The notes beneath the pieces were generated by a model. That model was not told the DNA's origin, did no database searches, and saw only the letters and a program-made list of their open reading frames with translations. From positions 868,001 to 932,000 of the forward strand of contig NZ_CP025394.1 in NCBI RefSeq assembly GCF_002943525.1: a stretch of DNA of 64,000 nt. The letters are read 5' to 3'. Of the stretch, positions 46,391-57,060 are shown in pieces (position 1 is the first letter of the stretch; every line of letters begins with the position of its first letter). The translations under genes were made by a program, and so were the position numbers. Source of the DNA: Kitasatospora sp. MMS16-BH015. GTDB lineage: Bacteria; Actinomycetota; Actinomycetes; Streptomycetales; Streptomycetaceae.

Positions 46391-47696
46391 TCTAGGAGTC
46401 GTTGCAACACCCCAGTTCAGGGGATGCGATGGACTTCGAGATCCGTGGCAACCGCAGACCGCAGGGTCGGCGGAAGCTGCTGCGGGAGCGGGCGGCATAC
46501 TCCCGGCTCGTGCAGCAGGGCGTGAGCAACACCGAGGCATGCCGGATCGTCGGCGTCGACCGCAGGACCGGCCAGAAGTGGCGTAACGGGCGCAAGCCGA
46601 CCGGCACCCAGCGCACGGCGCCGGCTCCCCTCGACCTCGACGGGAAGCCGGCGCCGCCGACCGGGCCGGCAGGGCGGTCACGGTTCCTGACCGAGGCGGA
46701 ACGGATCCACATCGCCGACCGGCTGCGGGAGAAGGCCACCGTCCGGGCAATCGCCGCGGAACTCGGCCGCAGCCCGTCCACCGTCAGCCGGGAGATCACC
46801 CGCAACGCCCACCCGGTCAGCGGCGCCTACCGCCCGCACGCGGCCCAGGCCCGCGCGAACGCCCGCCGGCCCCGCCCCAAACCGCGCAAGATCGGGCAGA
46901 CTCCCGAGCTGCGGGACTTCATCCAGCACCTCCTGGACCTGAGGTGGAGCCCGGAGCAGATCTGCCAGGCTCTACGGGAAACCTTCCCCGACCGGCCGGA
47001 GATGCACGTGGCTGTCGAAACCGTCTACCAGACCCTCTACCTCCAGGGCCGGGGCGAGTTGCGCCGCGAGGTCGCCGCCGCCCTGCGCACCGGCCGGGCC
47101 CGGCGGATCCCGCACCGGCAGGCCGCCACCCGCCGCCCCCGCTTCGCCCACCCCATGGTCATGATCAGCGAACGCCCCGCGGAGGCGGACGACCGGGCCG
47201 TCCCCGGCCACTGGGAGGGCGACCTGATCATCGGCAAGGACGGCGCCTCGGCGATCGGCACCCTGGTCGAGCGCGCCACCCGCTACGTCATGCTCCTGCA
47301 CCTCCCGGCCGGCCGCGGCGCCGAACAGGTCCGCGACGCCCTCGTGGCGACCGTCCAGACCCTGCCCGCCCACCTCAGGCGGTCCCTGGCCTGGGACCAG
47401 GGCGCCGAGATGGCCCGGCACGCCGACTTCACGATCGCCACCGACGTCCCGGTCTACTTCTGCGACCCCGCCAGCCCCTGGCAGCGCGGCTCCAACGAGA
47501 ACACCAACGGCCTGCTCCGCCAGTACTTCCCCAAGGGCACCGACCTGTCCGTCCACAGCCCCGAACACCTGGCCGCCGTCGCCGCCCAACTCAACGGCCG
47601 CCCACGCAAAACGCTCGACTGGGACACCCCAGCCGAGCGCCTGCATAAACTCCACACGGCCTAGACAACCAACCACGTGTTGCAACGACCGCTAGA
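46391..47696 (+). mobile_element. IS30-family insertion sequence
   Basis: About 1.3 kb, bounded by 20-bp inverted repeats: TCTAGGAGTCGTTGCAACAC at 46391-46410 and the inverse at 47677-47696 (18 of 20 match). It holds one intact transposase. I could not identify a convincing short target duplication. The 112 bases between the CMP-sugar synthetase and this element hold nothing recognisable. Confidence 0.85.
46429..47664 (+). CDS. IS30-family transposase
   Basis: This 411-residue transposase has an N-terminal helix-turn-helix (SNTEACRIVGVDRRTGQKW), a second one (TVRAIAAELGRSPSTVSREI) near 120, and a C-terminal DDE integrase core: HWEGDLIIG (first Asp), LAWDQGAEM (second Asp) and GSNENTNGLLRQYFP (Glu). 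It starts at ATG 46429; the frame is open into the left inverted repeat. No disruption is seen. Confidence 0.92.
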   Translation: MDFEIRGNRRPQGRRKLLRERAAYSRLVQQGVSNTEACRIVGVDRRTGQKWRNGRKPTGTQRTAPAPLDLDGKPAPPTGPAGRSRFLTEAERIHIADRLREKATVRAIAAELGRSPSTVSREITRNAHPVSGAYRPHAAQARANARRPRPKPRKIGQTPELRDFIQHLLDLRWSPEQICQALRETFPDRPEMHVAVETVYQTLYLQGRGELRREVAAALRTGRARRIPHRQAATRRPRFAHPMVMISERPAEADDRAVPGHWEGDLIIGKDGASAIGTLVERATRYVMLLHLPAGRGAEQVRDALVATVQTLPAHLRRSLAWDQGAEMARHADFTIATDVPVYFCDPASPWQRGSNENTNGLLRQYFPKGTDLSVHSPEHLAAVAAQLNGRPRKTLDWDTPAERLHKLHTA

Positions 47697-47994
47697 AACC
47701 ACCCACCGACCCGGGCACGGTGGCCGGGACACCCGTCCGCGGTAACGACGCAGGCCCGGCCTCGAGAGACCGCGAAGCGTCGCGAACACGGAGCCGCTCG
47801 CGGCCAATCCGGAAGCTCGGGCGGAGGTCGCTGGGCCGGACGACGGCGACCTGCTCATCGGATGCCCCCGGTACGAACCGGGTCAGGGGAGTGGCAACGG
47901 TACGGCCGTAGAAGAGGCACCCGATCGGCGGCAGTTCGCCAGGCCGAGCAGCACTCTGGCGCTTGCGGCCGAGGTCAACCGTGGCGGCCAACAA
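47697..47994 (-). pseudogene. Unrecognised coding-like fragment truncated by IS30
   Basis: A minus-strand frame from 47994 has strong third-position GC bias and reads MLAATVDLGRKRQ...FYGRTVATPLTRF...VRPSDLRPSFRIGRERLRVRD before running into the IS30 end. I do not recognise the family. It may be the 5' part of a gene cut by the IS30 element. The remaining bases to 48115 should hold the promoter of the Trypco1 gene. Confidence 0.3.
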
Positions 47995-48115
47995 TTGCCG
48001 GTCTCTCTGCCTGGCCCTATCGCCGATGCTCCGTCACTCTTGGCCGAGTACGTGTACATGCGGACCTGTGCGGCGTTCCCAGTCGCATCGGCGGAGAAGT
48101 GAAGTGGGGGCGGGA

Positions 48116-48467
48116 ATGAGGTACCTGATCGAATTACCGGTCGGTAGCAGCATCGGATCGCAGGAGTCGGTGCGAGTGGAGGTCGAGTCGCCGGACGACG
48201 GGCTGGTGCCGGTCTCCCGGCCCGGCCAGGTGGCCGCACGCGCCGCACGGTCGCTGGGCGAGATGCTGACCGGAATCCGGCCGGTCGCGGAGGCCTTCGT
48301 CGAGGGCCTGGGGGGGAATGGCCCACACACCGGACGAGGTGTCCCTCGAATTCGGGCTCTCGATGTCCGCCGAGGCCGACCTCGTGATCTCCAGCACCAC
48401 CGCGCAAGCCCACTTCAAGGTCTCCCTGACCTGGCATCCCCACCCTGCGGCGGAGGCCGCGGAGTGA
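48116..48467 (+). pseudogene. Trypco1-domain protein, frameshifted in a G tract
   Basis: ATG 48116 starts MRYLIELPVGS, then VRVEVESPDDGLVPVSRPGQ and AARAARSLGEMLTGIRPVAEAFVEGL, which matches the trypsin-co-occurring domain 1 family. The family C-terminus (DEVSLEFGLSMSAEADLVISSTTAQAHFKVSLTWH) is present but in another frame. The switch falls on a run of seven Gs (48310-48316); six would restore a protein of about 116 residues. It could be a mutation, a phase-variable tract or a sequence error. The final TGA overlaps the next gene's GTG. Trypco1 proteins pair with trypsin-like conflict-system proteases, exactly as here. Confidence 0.75.
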
Positions 48468-51400
48468 CCGGGGTCGACGCGGCCGCCTTAGCCGTCCCGG
48501 AGGCTCTGGAAGCTGCCCTGGTGCGAATCTACGGCCAGTCCGGTGCTCCGGTCGGCGTGGGCTTCCTGATCTCCGACCGGCTGGTCCTGACCTGCGCGCA
48601 CGTGGTCAGCACCGCCCTTGGCCTACCGATCGCGCAGGTCCCGCCGCCGGACGCCTGGCTCGCCCTGGACGCGCCGATGGCCGGGGGCCCGGAGTCGCCC
48701 GAGCGCGAGCGGGGGAGCGTCCGAGTGTGGGGACCGGCCCAGCCCGTCGGCGCCGACCTGGCCGTCCTAGACCTGGAGCATGCACCGGTCGGTACCCGGC
48801 CGGCCTGGCTGGTGGACACCCAGGGGCAGCAGCTATGGGGTCACGAGGCGCGGGTCTTCGGGCTTCCGCAAGGCCGGTCCGCGGGGGTGTGGCACCAAGG
48901 CGTTCTACGGGCCCGGCAGGCTGACGGCTGGACCCAGATCGATCTTGCCGGGGAGGGCTACCGGGTTTCGCCGGGCTTCAGCGGCAGCGCCGTCTGGGAT
49001 CAGGAGCTGGGCGGCGTGGTGGGCTTGATGGCCGCGGCCGAGACGGGGAATCCCCCGGTCAGCTACATGCTGCCCGCTTCACTGCTGTTCTCCTGCTGGC
49101 CGGAGCTGCGCTCGCATTCCCTGCCGCCGTCGCCGTTTCGCGGGCTTTCCCCGTTTCTGGAAGGTGACGCGGGGTTGTTCTTCGGCCGGGACGGCGACGC
49201 AGACACACTGGCGTCGGTCACGGTTGCCGAACGCTGGACGACTGTGGTCGGACCGTCCGGCTGCGGCAAGTCGTCGCTGGCGATGGCGGGGGTGGGCCCG
49301 CGTCGGCGCCGGGCCGGTGATTGCACCGTCGTCGTCCGTTTCGCCTGGTACGACTCGCCTCTGCGCGCACTGGCCGCTGCACTGCTGCCGCTGCTGGGAG
49401 CCGAACCCGGCGACGAAGCAGAACGGTTCGACCGGATCACCGACCTCGCTGCGCACCTCGGCGCTCACGGGGTCCGCGAGAGTGTCTTCCGGATCCTGGA
49501 ACGGCATGGGGCCTCCAGACTGCTGGTGATCGTCGACCAATTGGAGGAGCTCCTCACCCACGACGACGACGGCATCGGGCAGCTCGCCGAGGTGCTGTGC
49601 GGACCGGCCACTCCGGCCGAGCTCGCGGTACTGGCCACCCTGCGCGCCGACCTGCTCGACACCGCCCTCACCCATCCCGTGCTAGGGCCGGTTGTCAGCC
49701 GCCGCGTCCACGCGCTCGAACCGATGCGCCCCGAGCAGCTGAGCGAGGTTGTCTCCAGACCGGTCGACACCGTACCCGGCGTGTTCTACGAGGAAGCCCT
49801 CGCTGAGCGCATCCTGGCCGATGCCGGCGCTGATCCCGGTGTCCTGCCGCTGCTCGGCTTCACCCTCGACCTTCTGTGGCGCCGACGAGACGGCTGGCTG
49901 ATCACCCACCAGAAGTACGCCCGGCTCGGCGGAGTGGCCGGCGCCCTCGGTCGCTATGCGGATGAAGTCTGGGAAGCCGTGGTGCCCGCTAGGGAGGCCG
50001 ACGTGGCCGAGCGGTTGCTGACCCGCCTCGTGCGGATGCCGCTCGGCGCGGCAGCTCCCGTGCGCAGGGCCGTCCACCGCTCCGAGGTCGACGCTGCGGA
50101 GTGGGCCGTCGCCGAACGCCTTGCCCAGCGGAGGCTCCTGGTGATCCAGGGGCGGGGAGGTACCGAGACCGCCGAGCTGGCTCACGAAGCGCTGATCACC
50201 GCCTGGGCCCGGACGCGGGACCTGACCACCGCCGACCGCGCTTTCCTGGCCTGGCGTGAGAGTGCGCAGACCGACCTCGACCGCTGGGAGCACGCGAAGC
50301 GCCCGGCCGATCTGCTGCCGACCCGTACAGCCCTCGCCGCCGCCCGTCAGTGGCTCCCCGCCCGCTCGGGCGAACTGAGCGCGGCGCTGCGCGACTTCCT
50401 CGACCGTGGCAGGCGACGCAACCGCCGCCGACGCGGCACGCTCACCAGTGTGGTAGCCGCCGTGTGCGCCCTCCTGCTGGCCGCTGCCGCCCTCGGGGTG
50501 AGTGCCCAGCGCAATCACCGCGACGCCGCGCATAACGCCGCGATCAACCGGGCAAACACCCTGGCCACCGACGCGGCGGCTCTCGCCTCCTCCGACCCCG
50601 GCTTGGCCGCCCAACTCGCGGTCGCGGCGTTTCGCTCCGCGCCCACACAGGCCGCCGTCGACCAGCTCTACGCCTCCATAGCCGGACCGCTTGACCAGGT
50701 GCTGGCCAGCACCGGCAGCCCTGTCGTGCAAGTGGTTGCACAGGCGCACGGTCCGCTGGTCGCGGCCTCTAGCGAGAGCGGTTCGGTCCGGGTCTGGGAC
50801 ACAGGCCACCTCGACACCCCCCACCTCGTGTCAACACTGCCTTCCACGAAGGGAGGGGCGATCGCCCTGGCACCGCGCGCTCCTCAGCTCGCGGCCTTGT
50901 GCCCGGACCAGGACGGTCTGTGCCTGATCTCCCTCAGTGATCCGCAGCACCCGGCCCGGCTCGGCCAACTGCCTACACCCCACCCGTGGCCCAGCGGCGA
51001 ACTGACACTCACCTCGCTGGCCTTCAACCCGGACGGAACGCTACTGGCCGGCGCCACCGACGCCGGTTCCAGCCTGCTCTGGTCGACGACCGACCCGACA
51101 CACCCCAGCCTGCTGTCCACCCTGCCCGGCAAGGGCTCCGGCAAGAAGATCGGGGCCGTGGCCTTCTCTCCCGACGGCCGCACCCTGGCCGCCACCAACC
51201 AAGACGGCACCACCCAGCTGTGGAACCTCACCACCCCCGCCAAGCCCGCCCCCGCGGCCGCGATCCCGACCGGATACCAGTCACTGGCCTTCAGCCCGGA
51301 CGGTGCCTGGCTGGCCGGCGCAGGCGACCTGCGGCTGGACCTCTGGAAGACCAGCGACCCGTCCACACCCATCGAGGCGGACCCTCTGCGCACGGTAGGC

Positions 51401-52827
51401 GATCTGATGAGCGTGAGCTTCAGTCCCAACGGCGGCCGCATCGCTTGGGGAGGCACGGGCATCAACGACTCGAACAGCGCGATGTGCCTGACCAGCGTCC
51501 AGTACATCAGCCCGGATAAGAGCTCCCGTTCTGCGCCAAGACCAGCTTCGACAGCCACACCCTCGCGTACACCTCCGGCGGTGCGATCCTCACCGGCGGA
51601 ACCGACGGAACCGTACGCCTCTGGCGTGACCCCACGCCCCAGGCGGAGGGCATGTCAATATTTGACAGCCGCGACCAGTGGGACATCGGCCCCGACGGCC
51701 ACCTGGTGGCAGCCCAGATGTCCATGAAACTACATCCCGGCAGCCCAAGCCGGGTGGGACTCTGGACCATCGACGACACCGCCGGTGCGCGGCCCGTAGG
51801 CACGATCGATCTCCCGGACACGCTGCAGCAGGTTACGTTCGTCAACGCGATCACCCTGCTGACCGTCGACCACAGCGGCCGCCCACAGCTGTGGAACATC
51901 AGCGATCCGAGCCATCCGATAGCCGGCACCGCGCTCACCACAGCCGATTTCACCACCTACCCCACCGGCTTGGGCGACTTCATCATTTCCACAGCGGTCA
52001 CCGTCGACAAGGACCTGGCCACCGTGCAGGGCGGTGGGAAGCTCCAACTCTGGCGAGTGAACGGGAGCAGCGCCACCGAAGCCGGTTCACTCCCCGCCCC
52101 AGACCCGGCAGACGTGGCCGGCCTGCTCAACAACCATCAGGCCGTCGTCGCCGCCAAGGACGGCTTCACGTGGTGGGATGTCACCGACCCGGACCACCCG
52201 GTCCATGTGGCCGACACCCCTCTGGGAGGCGGCAACAAGGGCAACGTCCACGGCTCTGGCAGCGTGGTCGCCGCTGTCCTCGGCTTTCCCGCCGTGAAGA
52301 ACACGCTCTTTCTCCTCAAATTCCCTGACAGCAAATCAGGTACCGCGGTTCAGCTCACCGACAATGCCGGCGGTGAGGTCGCGCTCAGCGACGACCAGCA
52401 CTTTCTCGCCTCGGACGGCTCCGGCGCGAACACTGTAAATCTCTGGGACGTCCGCGATCCGGCCCATCCCCGGGCAACGGCAGCTGTCACCACCAAGCCC
52501 GGTGTCCAGGGCATGGCCTTCAACGCGGGCGACACACTCATGGCGACGTGGAGTGCGGCGGGCGTTCAACTGTGGAGCCTCCGCGACTCTTCGTCGCCCG
52601 CCTTGATCGTGAGCATCCCCACGTCGTACTCAGGAACGCCCATCACCACGTTCACGCCGAACTCGGCTTGGCTCGCCGTCGACACCTCCTCATCCATCAG
52701 ATTCATCGACACCAACCCAAACGCACTGGCCACCCGACTCTGCTCCTACACGGGCAAGGCAATGACCCCCCAACAATGGGCACACGCAACCCAGGGGCTT
52801 CCCTACCAACCCGTATGTAATGCGTAG
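48464..52827 (+). pseudogene. Trypsin-nSTAND-WD40 conflict protein, frameshifted near 51,520
   Basis: The gene is designed for about 1450 residues. A trypsin-like domain has TCAHVV (His46), GADLAVLDLE (Asp) and PGFSGSAVW (Ser). An nSTAND P-loop ATPase has GPSGCGKSS near 265 and LLVIVDQLEELL. A helical region and one membrane helix (SVVAAVCALLLAAAALGV, near 670) follow, then a WD40-like beta propeller (SLAFNPDGTLLAGATD, AFSPDGRTLAATNQDG). At about 51519-51522 one G seems lost (AAGAG where AAGGAG would keep the frame), after which the propeller continues in another frame to 52827. Such proteins are thought to sense infection and fire the protease. GTG 48464 overlaps the Trypco1 stop. Confidence 0.8.
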
Positions 52828-53114
52828 CTCAGTGGTCATGACCTCTGGGGCCCGTGGTCGGGCGGTCTACCCGCGAGCCCGGCAGGCAGACCCCATCAAG
52901 CCGCGCCTCAGCGCAACGACGGCCGCGGCCTGGGCTTCTGCCGTCCTCGCTCCGCCCTTTCTGGCTCCTGGAATCCGGTGACAAGCTCGTCGACCGTGAC
53001 GGACGCGCGTGAAGGTTCGACGCCCCTTGGTGCTGGACCCCGTTCGACGGCGGCCAGCCGAGCACTCCGTCCTGGCCGCCTGCCCGGCTCCCACAACGGT
53101 GAGCCGACGCCTGA
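52828..53114. other. Non-coding stretch between WD40 gene and IS5
   Basis: 287 bases with no convincing frame on either strand. It ends in the left half of a terminator stem that the IS5 element has split. Confidence 0.4.
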
Positions 53115-54107
53115 GAAAGTGTTGGGTAAGCGGGTGGCTACTCGTTCTTGAGGTCGTCGGCGAGGCGGCGGGCTGCTTCGGTCTCGATGGGGCCGCGTGG
53201 TTCGACCTCCTCGCCGGCGAGGCGGGCGGCCATCAGGCGGATCATGGCGACCTTGATCATCGCTTCGGCGTGCGCGGTCTTGCGCTCGTAGTCCCGTGCC
53301 AACCGTCTGCACCGCCCCAGCCAGGAGAATGTCCGCTCGACCACCCACCTGCGGGGCAGCACCTGGAAGCCTTTCACATCCGCGTTGCGCGGCACCGCCA
53401 CCACCGTCAGGTCCTCGTGCGCGGCAGCCCAGCCGACCAGACCGGCATCGATCGCGTTGACGTAGCCGCCGTCGACCCAGACCAGCCCGACCCGCGGGAA
53501 CAGACCACGGATGCCGGCCAGGACCAGCTTCGCGCCCGCCCGCTCCTGGACGGACGCGGAGTGCACGACCGCCTTCAGGACCAGTCCACAGCTGTCCACC
53601 AGCAGGTGCCGCTTGCGGCCCCGGACACGCTTGCCCGCGTCGTAGCCGATCGCCTCGCCGCCCTGGTGACTGCGTACGGACTGGGAGTCCGGCACCGCCG
53701 CCGACGGCTGCGGATCCCGACCGTCCGCGACCCTCACCCGGTCACGCAACACGTCGTGGACCCGGTCCCACGTCCCGTCGGCGCTCCACGCACGAAACCA
53801 CCGGTAGGCCGCGTCCCACGGCGCCAGGTCGTGCGGCACCAGCCGCCAGGCACAACCACTGACCAGGACGTACAGAACCGTGTCGACGACCAGGCGGCGA
53901 GGGAACTTCAGCGGCCGGCCGCCCCTGCGCGGATCCCGCCCCGGCAGCAGCGGCTCGATCATCGCCCACTGAGCATCCGTCAACGACGAGTCGTACGAAG
54001 GCTTGCACGAACAGACACACATACCGGTGATCCTCGCGGGCTCCTCGACCACGAAGATCACCGGCCGCACATCACACCAAGCAGTCGATCAATTACCCAA
54101 CACTTTC
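53115..54107 (-). mobile_element. IS5-family insertion sequence
   Basis: The 993-bp element has ends GAAAGTGTTGGGTAA (53115-53129) and its exact inverse (54093-54107). TGA is duplicated outside (53112-53114 and 54108-54110). It carries one intact leftward transposase and is distinct in sequence from the IS5 element at 40666-42339. Confidence 0.9.
53138..54022 (-). CDS. IS5-family transposase
   Basis: A transposase of 294 residues from ATG 54022 (SSLTDAQWAMIEPLLPGRD). The DDE set is in AVPDSQSVRSHQGG (first Asp), LVWVDGGYVNA (second Asp) and WVVERTFSWLGRCRRLARDYE (Glu). The frame also stays open upstream to 54070. No lesion is seen. Confidence 0.92.
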   Translation of the reverse strand: MCVCSCKPSYDSSLTDAQWAMIEPLLPGRDPRRGGRPLKFPRRLVVDTVLYVLVSGCAWRLVPHDLAPWDAAYRWFRAWSADGTWDRVHDVLRDRVRVADGRDPQPSAAVPDSQSVRSHQGGEAIGYDAGKRVRGRKRHLLVDSCGLVLKAVVHSASVQERAGAKLVLAGIRGLFPRVGLVWVDGGYVNAIDAGLVGWAAAHEDLTVVAVPRNADVKGFQVLPRRWVVERTFSWLGRCRRLARDYERKTAHAEAMIKVAMIRLMAARLAGEEVEPRGPIETEAARRLADDLKNE

Positions 54108-54135
54108 TGAGGCTGTCGCGGGGGCGACAGCCTCA
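54108..54135. terminator. Right part of a long terminator hairpin split by IS5
   Basis: TGAGGCTGTCGC-GGGG-GCGACAGCCTCA forms a 12-bp stem. With the bases left of the IS5 (53108-53111) the original stem was 16 bp, so the element inserted inside the left arm. It probably terminated the WD40-protein gene. Confidence 0.65.
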
Positions 54136-54428
54136 GGCGGCCACCCCGACGAAGTGAACCGGTGGGTGGGAGTCACCCGCCCGGAGCGGATCACAGCCGC
54201 CTGACCTGCCTCGGACGTCGGCACCGCGTGTACCTGGTGTCGGTCAGCGTCCCCATGGGGACTCGTGACCACGAGGGTGGGGAATTGCGCCGAAACGAAA
54301 CCGCAGTTTGTGGGGAATTGCGTGACCGCCGACGCGCTGTCCACCGCACCTCCGTGGACTATCGCGATCGACCCCACCCGGTCACCGGCTGCGACCGGTA
54401 CTGCAACCCGAACCGGCCCTTCTGCCGA
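54136..54428. other. Non-coding stretch with a direct repeat
   Basis: 293 bases between the split hairpin and the defence operon end. TGGGGAATTGCG occurs twice, at 54278-54289 and 54311-54322, 33 bases apart start to start, which could be paired regulator sites. No gene was seen. Confidence 0.4.
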
Positions 54429-55730
54429 TCAACCGAGCAAGATCTCTTCCGGTCTCCGGTTGAGAACTTCGAGTGGACGGCTGTTAAGCAGGTGCTCGAC
54501 GCAACCGGAGAGATCGCCCCCGTGATCCTCCAGCGCGATCTCGCGGAGTTCCTTCACCAGGTCCTGCCCGTTGATGAGGACCACGGGGTACTGGTCCTCC
54601 ACCATCTCGAGCTGAGCCGGTTCCGAGTACGAACCGGTGGTCACGTACACCCCGATCCACCCGCGACGGAGTCTGGCGACGACCCTGGCGATCTGCTCGG
54701 CGGAGACCAGACTGTCGGGCTTGATGCACTTCGCCTGCCCGAGGACGACGAGCTTCGTGCCGGCCAGCCCGCTGCCCAGGTCCAGCCGGCCTACGAAGTC
54801 CGCCCCACCGTCGCCCGACCGTCGGGTGAGCCACCCCTCGGTGTAGCTGTGTCCGGACGCGCGCATCACCCGGGCTGCAACCGCGGACGCCAGGGCCTCG
54901 AACGCGTGCTTGTCCCCGTCGAAGCGCCGATACACCGCCTCGAGATCCGTCTCCGCCGTGCTGCCGCTCGCCGGGCGCTGGTCCCGCACCTTGATCACCC
55001 TGCTTCGGGCCACCCGGCGGCGCACCCGCGGTAGCACCGAGTGTCCGCGCTTGACCCACTCCCGCCACGCAGTGGGGGCCAGCTCCAGCACCTCGGCGTC
55101 GGACCGACTGGCCACGCGTCGGGCCGTGATCCACTCCCAGTCCAGCTTGTCACCCTCTGCGGCGAGATCGATCACCGCAAGGTCGAAGACGTAGTTGGTG
55201 AAGGTGGTGCGGGCCCTTCCCGCCCACTGGACCACCCGCTCCGCCCGCTCGATCAGACCGACACCGCAGAACTCGACGTGGCCCTTGACCTTCCCGTTCC
55301 GTGACACCGAGCGGAACAGCAGGAGCGGTGCCGCGGCGGCCCGGCCCGCGGCCGTCGGAGCCTGATGTCCGTCGAACACCTCGAGCAGGGCCGCATTGCC
55401 GGTGGTACTTCCGAGCGGCTTCGCAGTGTCGAACTTGTGGTCGCCGAAGTAGCGCACATGCCCGTTGTCGAGATCGAACACGTCGTGCCACGGAGTCTGC
55501 TCCGAACCGGCCTTCCATGGACTGGACCTGATCATCACGGCGGGCCGCCGCACCCCGGCCGCGGCCGTGATCTTCGCCATCGGATTGATCCCGGCTTCGA
55601 GCAACGCACGCTTCTAGCCTGGACTGTCCGTCACAAAGTAGAAGTTGCTGAAGCCGTCGACGGTGGCCGGCCCGCTGTCCTTCGCACTCGTGTACCGAAG
55701 CGTCTCGCCCATACCCAGCACGCGCCCCAC
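54429..55730 (-). pseudogene. Mrr/AspBHI-like restriction endonuclease with an in-frame TAG
   Basis: The reading frame starts at GTG 55730, behind a strong GGAGGGGG site, and encodes MGRVLGMGETLRYTSAK... but meets TAG at 55614-55616 (codon 39), after which it stays open to 54429. The body has an N-terminal domain like modification-dependent AspBHI (WHDVFDLDNGHVRYFGDHK) and a C-terminal Mrr-type PD-(D/E)XK nuclease: FEALASAVAARVM, GGADFVGRLD, LGQAKC. CAG to TAG is the likely change. A start at TTG 55604 would give a 391-residue protein lacking the first 42 residues. It is the last gene of the defence operon. Confidence 0.75.
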
Positions 55731-55884
55731 GGTTCCCCCTCCAGCAAGCGATCACGGACTATGCCGATCCTGCCACCCGGGTCCGAAAGGTCGCCGCTTC
55801 ACCGGCAGCGTCCGTAGCCTGCGGGCGGGCAGGCGCATCGAGTGTTCGAGCGGATGAGCCGCGCGCCAGAACGACGATCGACCC

Positions 55885-57003
55885 TCAGTAGTCGAACTGG
55901 AGCTTGAGTGCGGACTCCAGATCCTCGCGCTTGATCCCGAGTGCGGCGGCAAGGACGTGCATACCGAGCCTCGGCGGTACCGCGTTGCCGATCTGCTGAG
56001 CGATGACGCTACGCACGCCCGGGGCGTCGACGCCCTCGACATCGTCGCCGTTCCGACGTCGCCACGGATAGTCCCGGCTGAAGGTCTGGAGCATCCCGAG
56101 CTCGGGCAGAGAGAAGGTTCCGAGGTGCTGCTCTCCCCAAACCAGCTTGTTACGAGAAGCCTTGCCGGTCACGGTCGCCGACGGCTCGTCGTGCCGTCGT
56201 CGCCCCCGCGCCCTGGGGTCGCCCCCCGTGCCGTAGTTCGACACCACCTCGAAACAGTCCGTGCGCCCCAGGGCCTCCTGCATGGTCGCCCAGGGAAGGC
56301 GGGACGAATCCCCCTGGTGTCGGTGGATCCCCTTGCGGTAACACCGATGGGACGGCTCGGGGAGCTTCGGATCCGCCTGGAACCGAGCGCCGTCACCCGC
56401 CCAACGGGCGATCAGGATCGCACGGCGGCGGGTCTGGGGAACCCCGAACTCCTCGGTGTGGAGGACCTCCGGTTCGGCCACCTTGTAGCCCTTGCTCTCC
56501 AGGATCTCGCCGAACGCCCGCCAGACCGGAAGCACCGCGGGAACCTGCTCGAGGACGATCACCTGGTAGGGCTTTCCCCCGGCAAGCGCCTCGAGCGCCC
56601 ACCTCAGCGGCTCCAAGACCAACCCGGTGCGCTCGTCGCTGAGTTGCCCGAGATCTTCCCGGATCGCGGCGAACTCCTCGGCCTGTCGGTCCAGCTGTAC
56701 CGCGGCGTAGCGCTTCGCGAACTCGAGAACCTGCTCCAGCGCCGCCCGGCCCTCGCCGTTCCCGGCGACGGTGAAGGTCTGGCAGGGCGGTCCGCCGACA
56801 AGCACGTCGGCTTCCGGGAACTGCGACGGATTGTACTTTCGTACGTCTCCGGTCTCCGTCGGCAGGCCGGCCGCTCGACGCGTGGTGCAGGCGTCCTCGT
56901 CCCACTCGATGCCCATGACCACGGGAATGTCCAACGCCTTCGCCGCCATGTCCAGCCCCCCGGGGCCGGCGAACAAATCGATGATCTTGAAGGGCGTGGA
57001 CAC
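55885..57003 (-). CDS. dcm: DNA cytosine-5 methyltransferase
   Basis: A 372-residue C5 methyltransferase with motifs in order: I DLFAGPGGLDMA near 9, IV GGPPCQTF with the catalytic Cys near 75, VI in LEQVP (usually ENV, here EQV), VIII QTRRRAIL, and X QQIGNAVPP near 340. The target-recognition region is about 220-320; the site cannot be read. It likely marks self DNA for the linked nucleases. The start is GTG 57003. It lies 57 bases after the fusion methyltransferase gene, in one leftward operon. Confidence 0.92.
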   Translation of the reverse strand: MSTPFKIIDLFAGPGGLDMAAKALDIPVVMGIEWDEDACTTRRAAGLPTETGDVRKYNPSQFPEADVLVGGPPCQTFTVAGNGEGRAALEQVLEFAKRYAAVQLDRQAEEFAAIREDLGQLSDERTGLVLEPLRWALEALAGGKPYQVIVLEQVPAVLPVWRAFGEILESKGYKVAEPEVLHTEEFGVPQTRRRAILIARWAGDGARFQADPKLPEPSHRCYRKGIHRHQGDSSRLPWATMQEALGRTDCFEVVSNYGTGGDPRARGRRRHDEPSATVTGKASRNKLVWGEQHLGTFSLPELGMLQTFSRDYPWRRRNGDDVEGVDAPGVRSVIAQQIGNAVPPRLGMHVLAAALGIKREDLESALKLQFDY

Positions 57004-57060
57004 GCGGTTCCTTGCAGGATGGTAGGAGGGGGAGCGCCGGGTTCCCTCCGGTCTCCCTCG

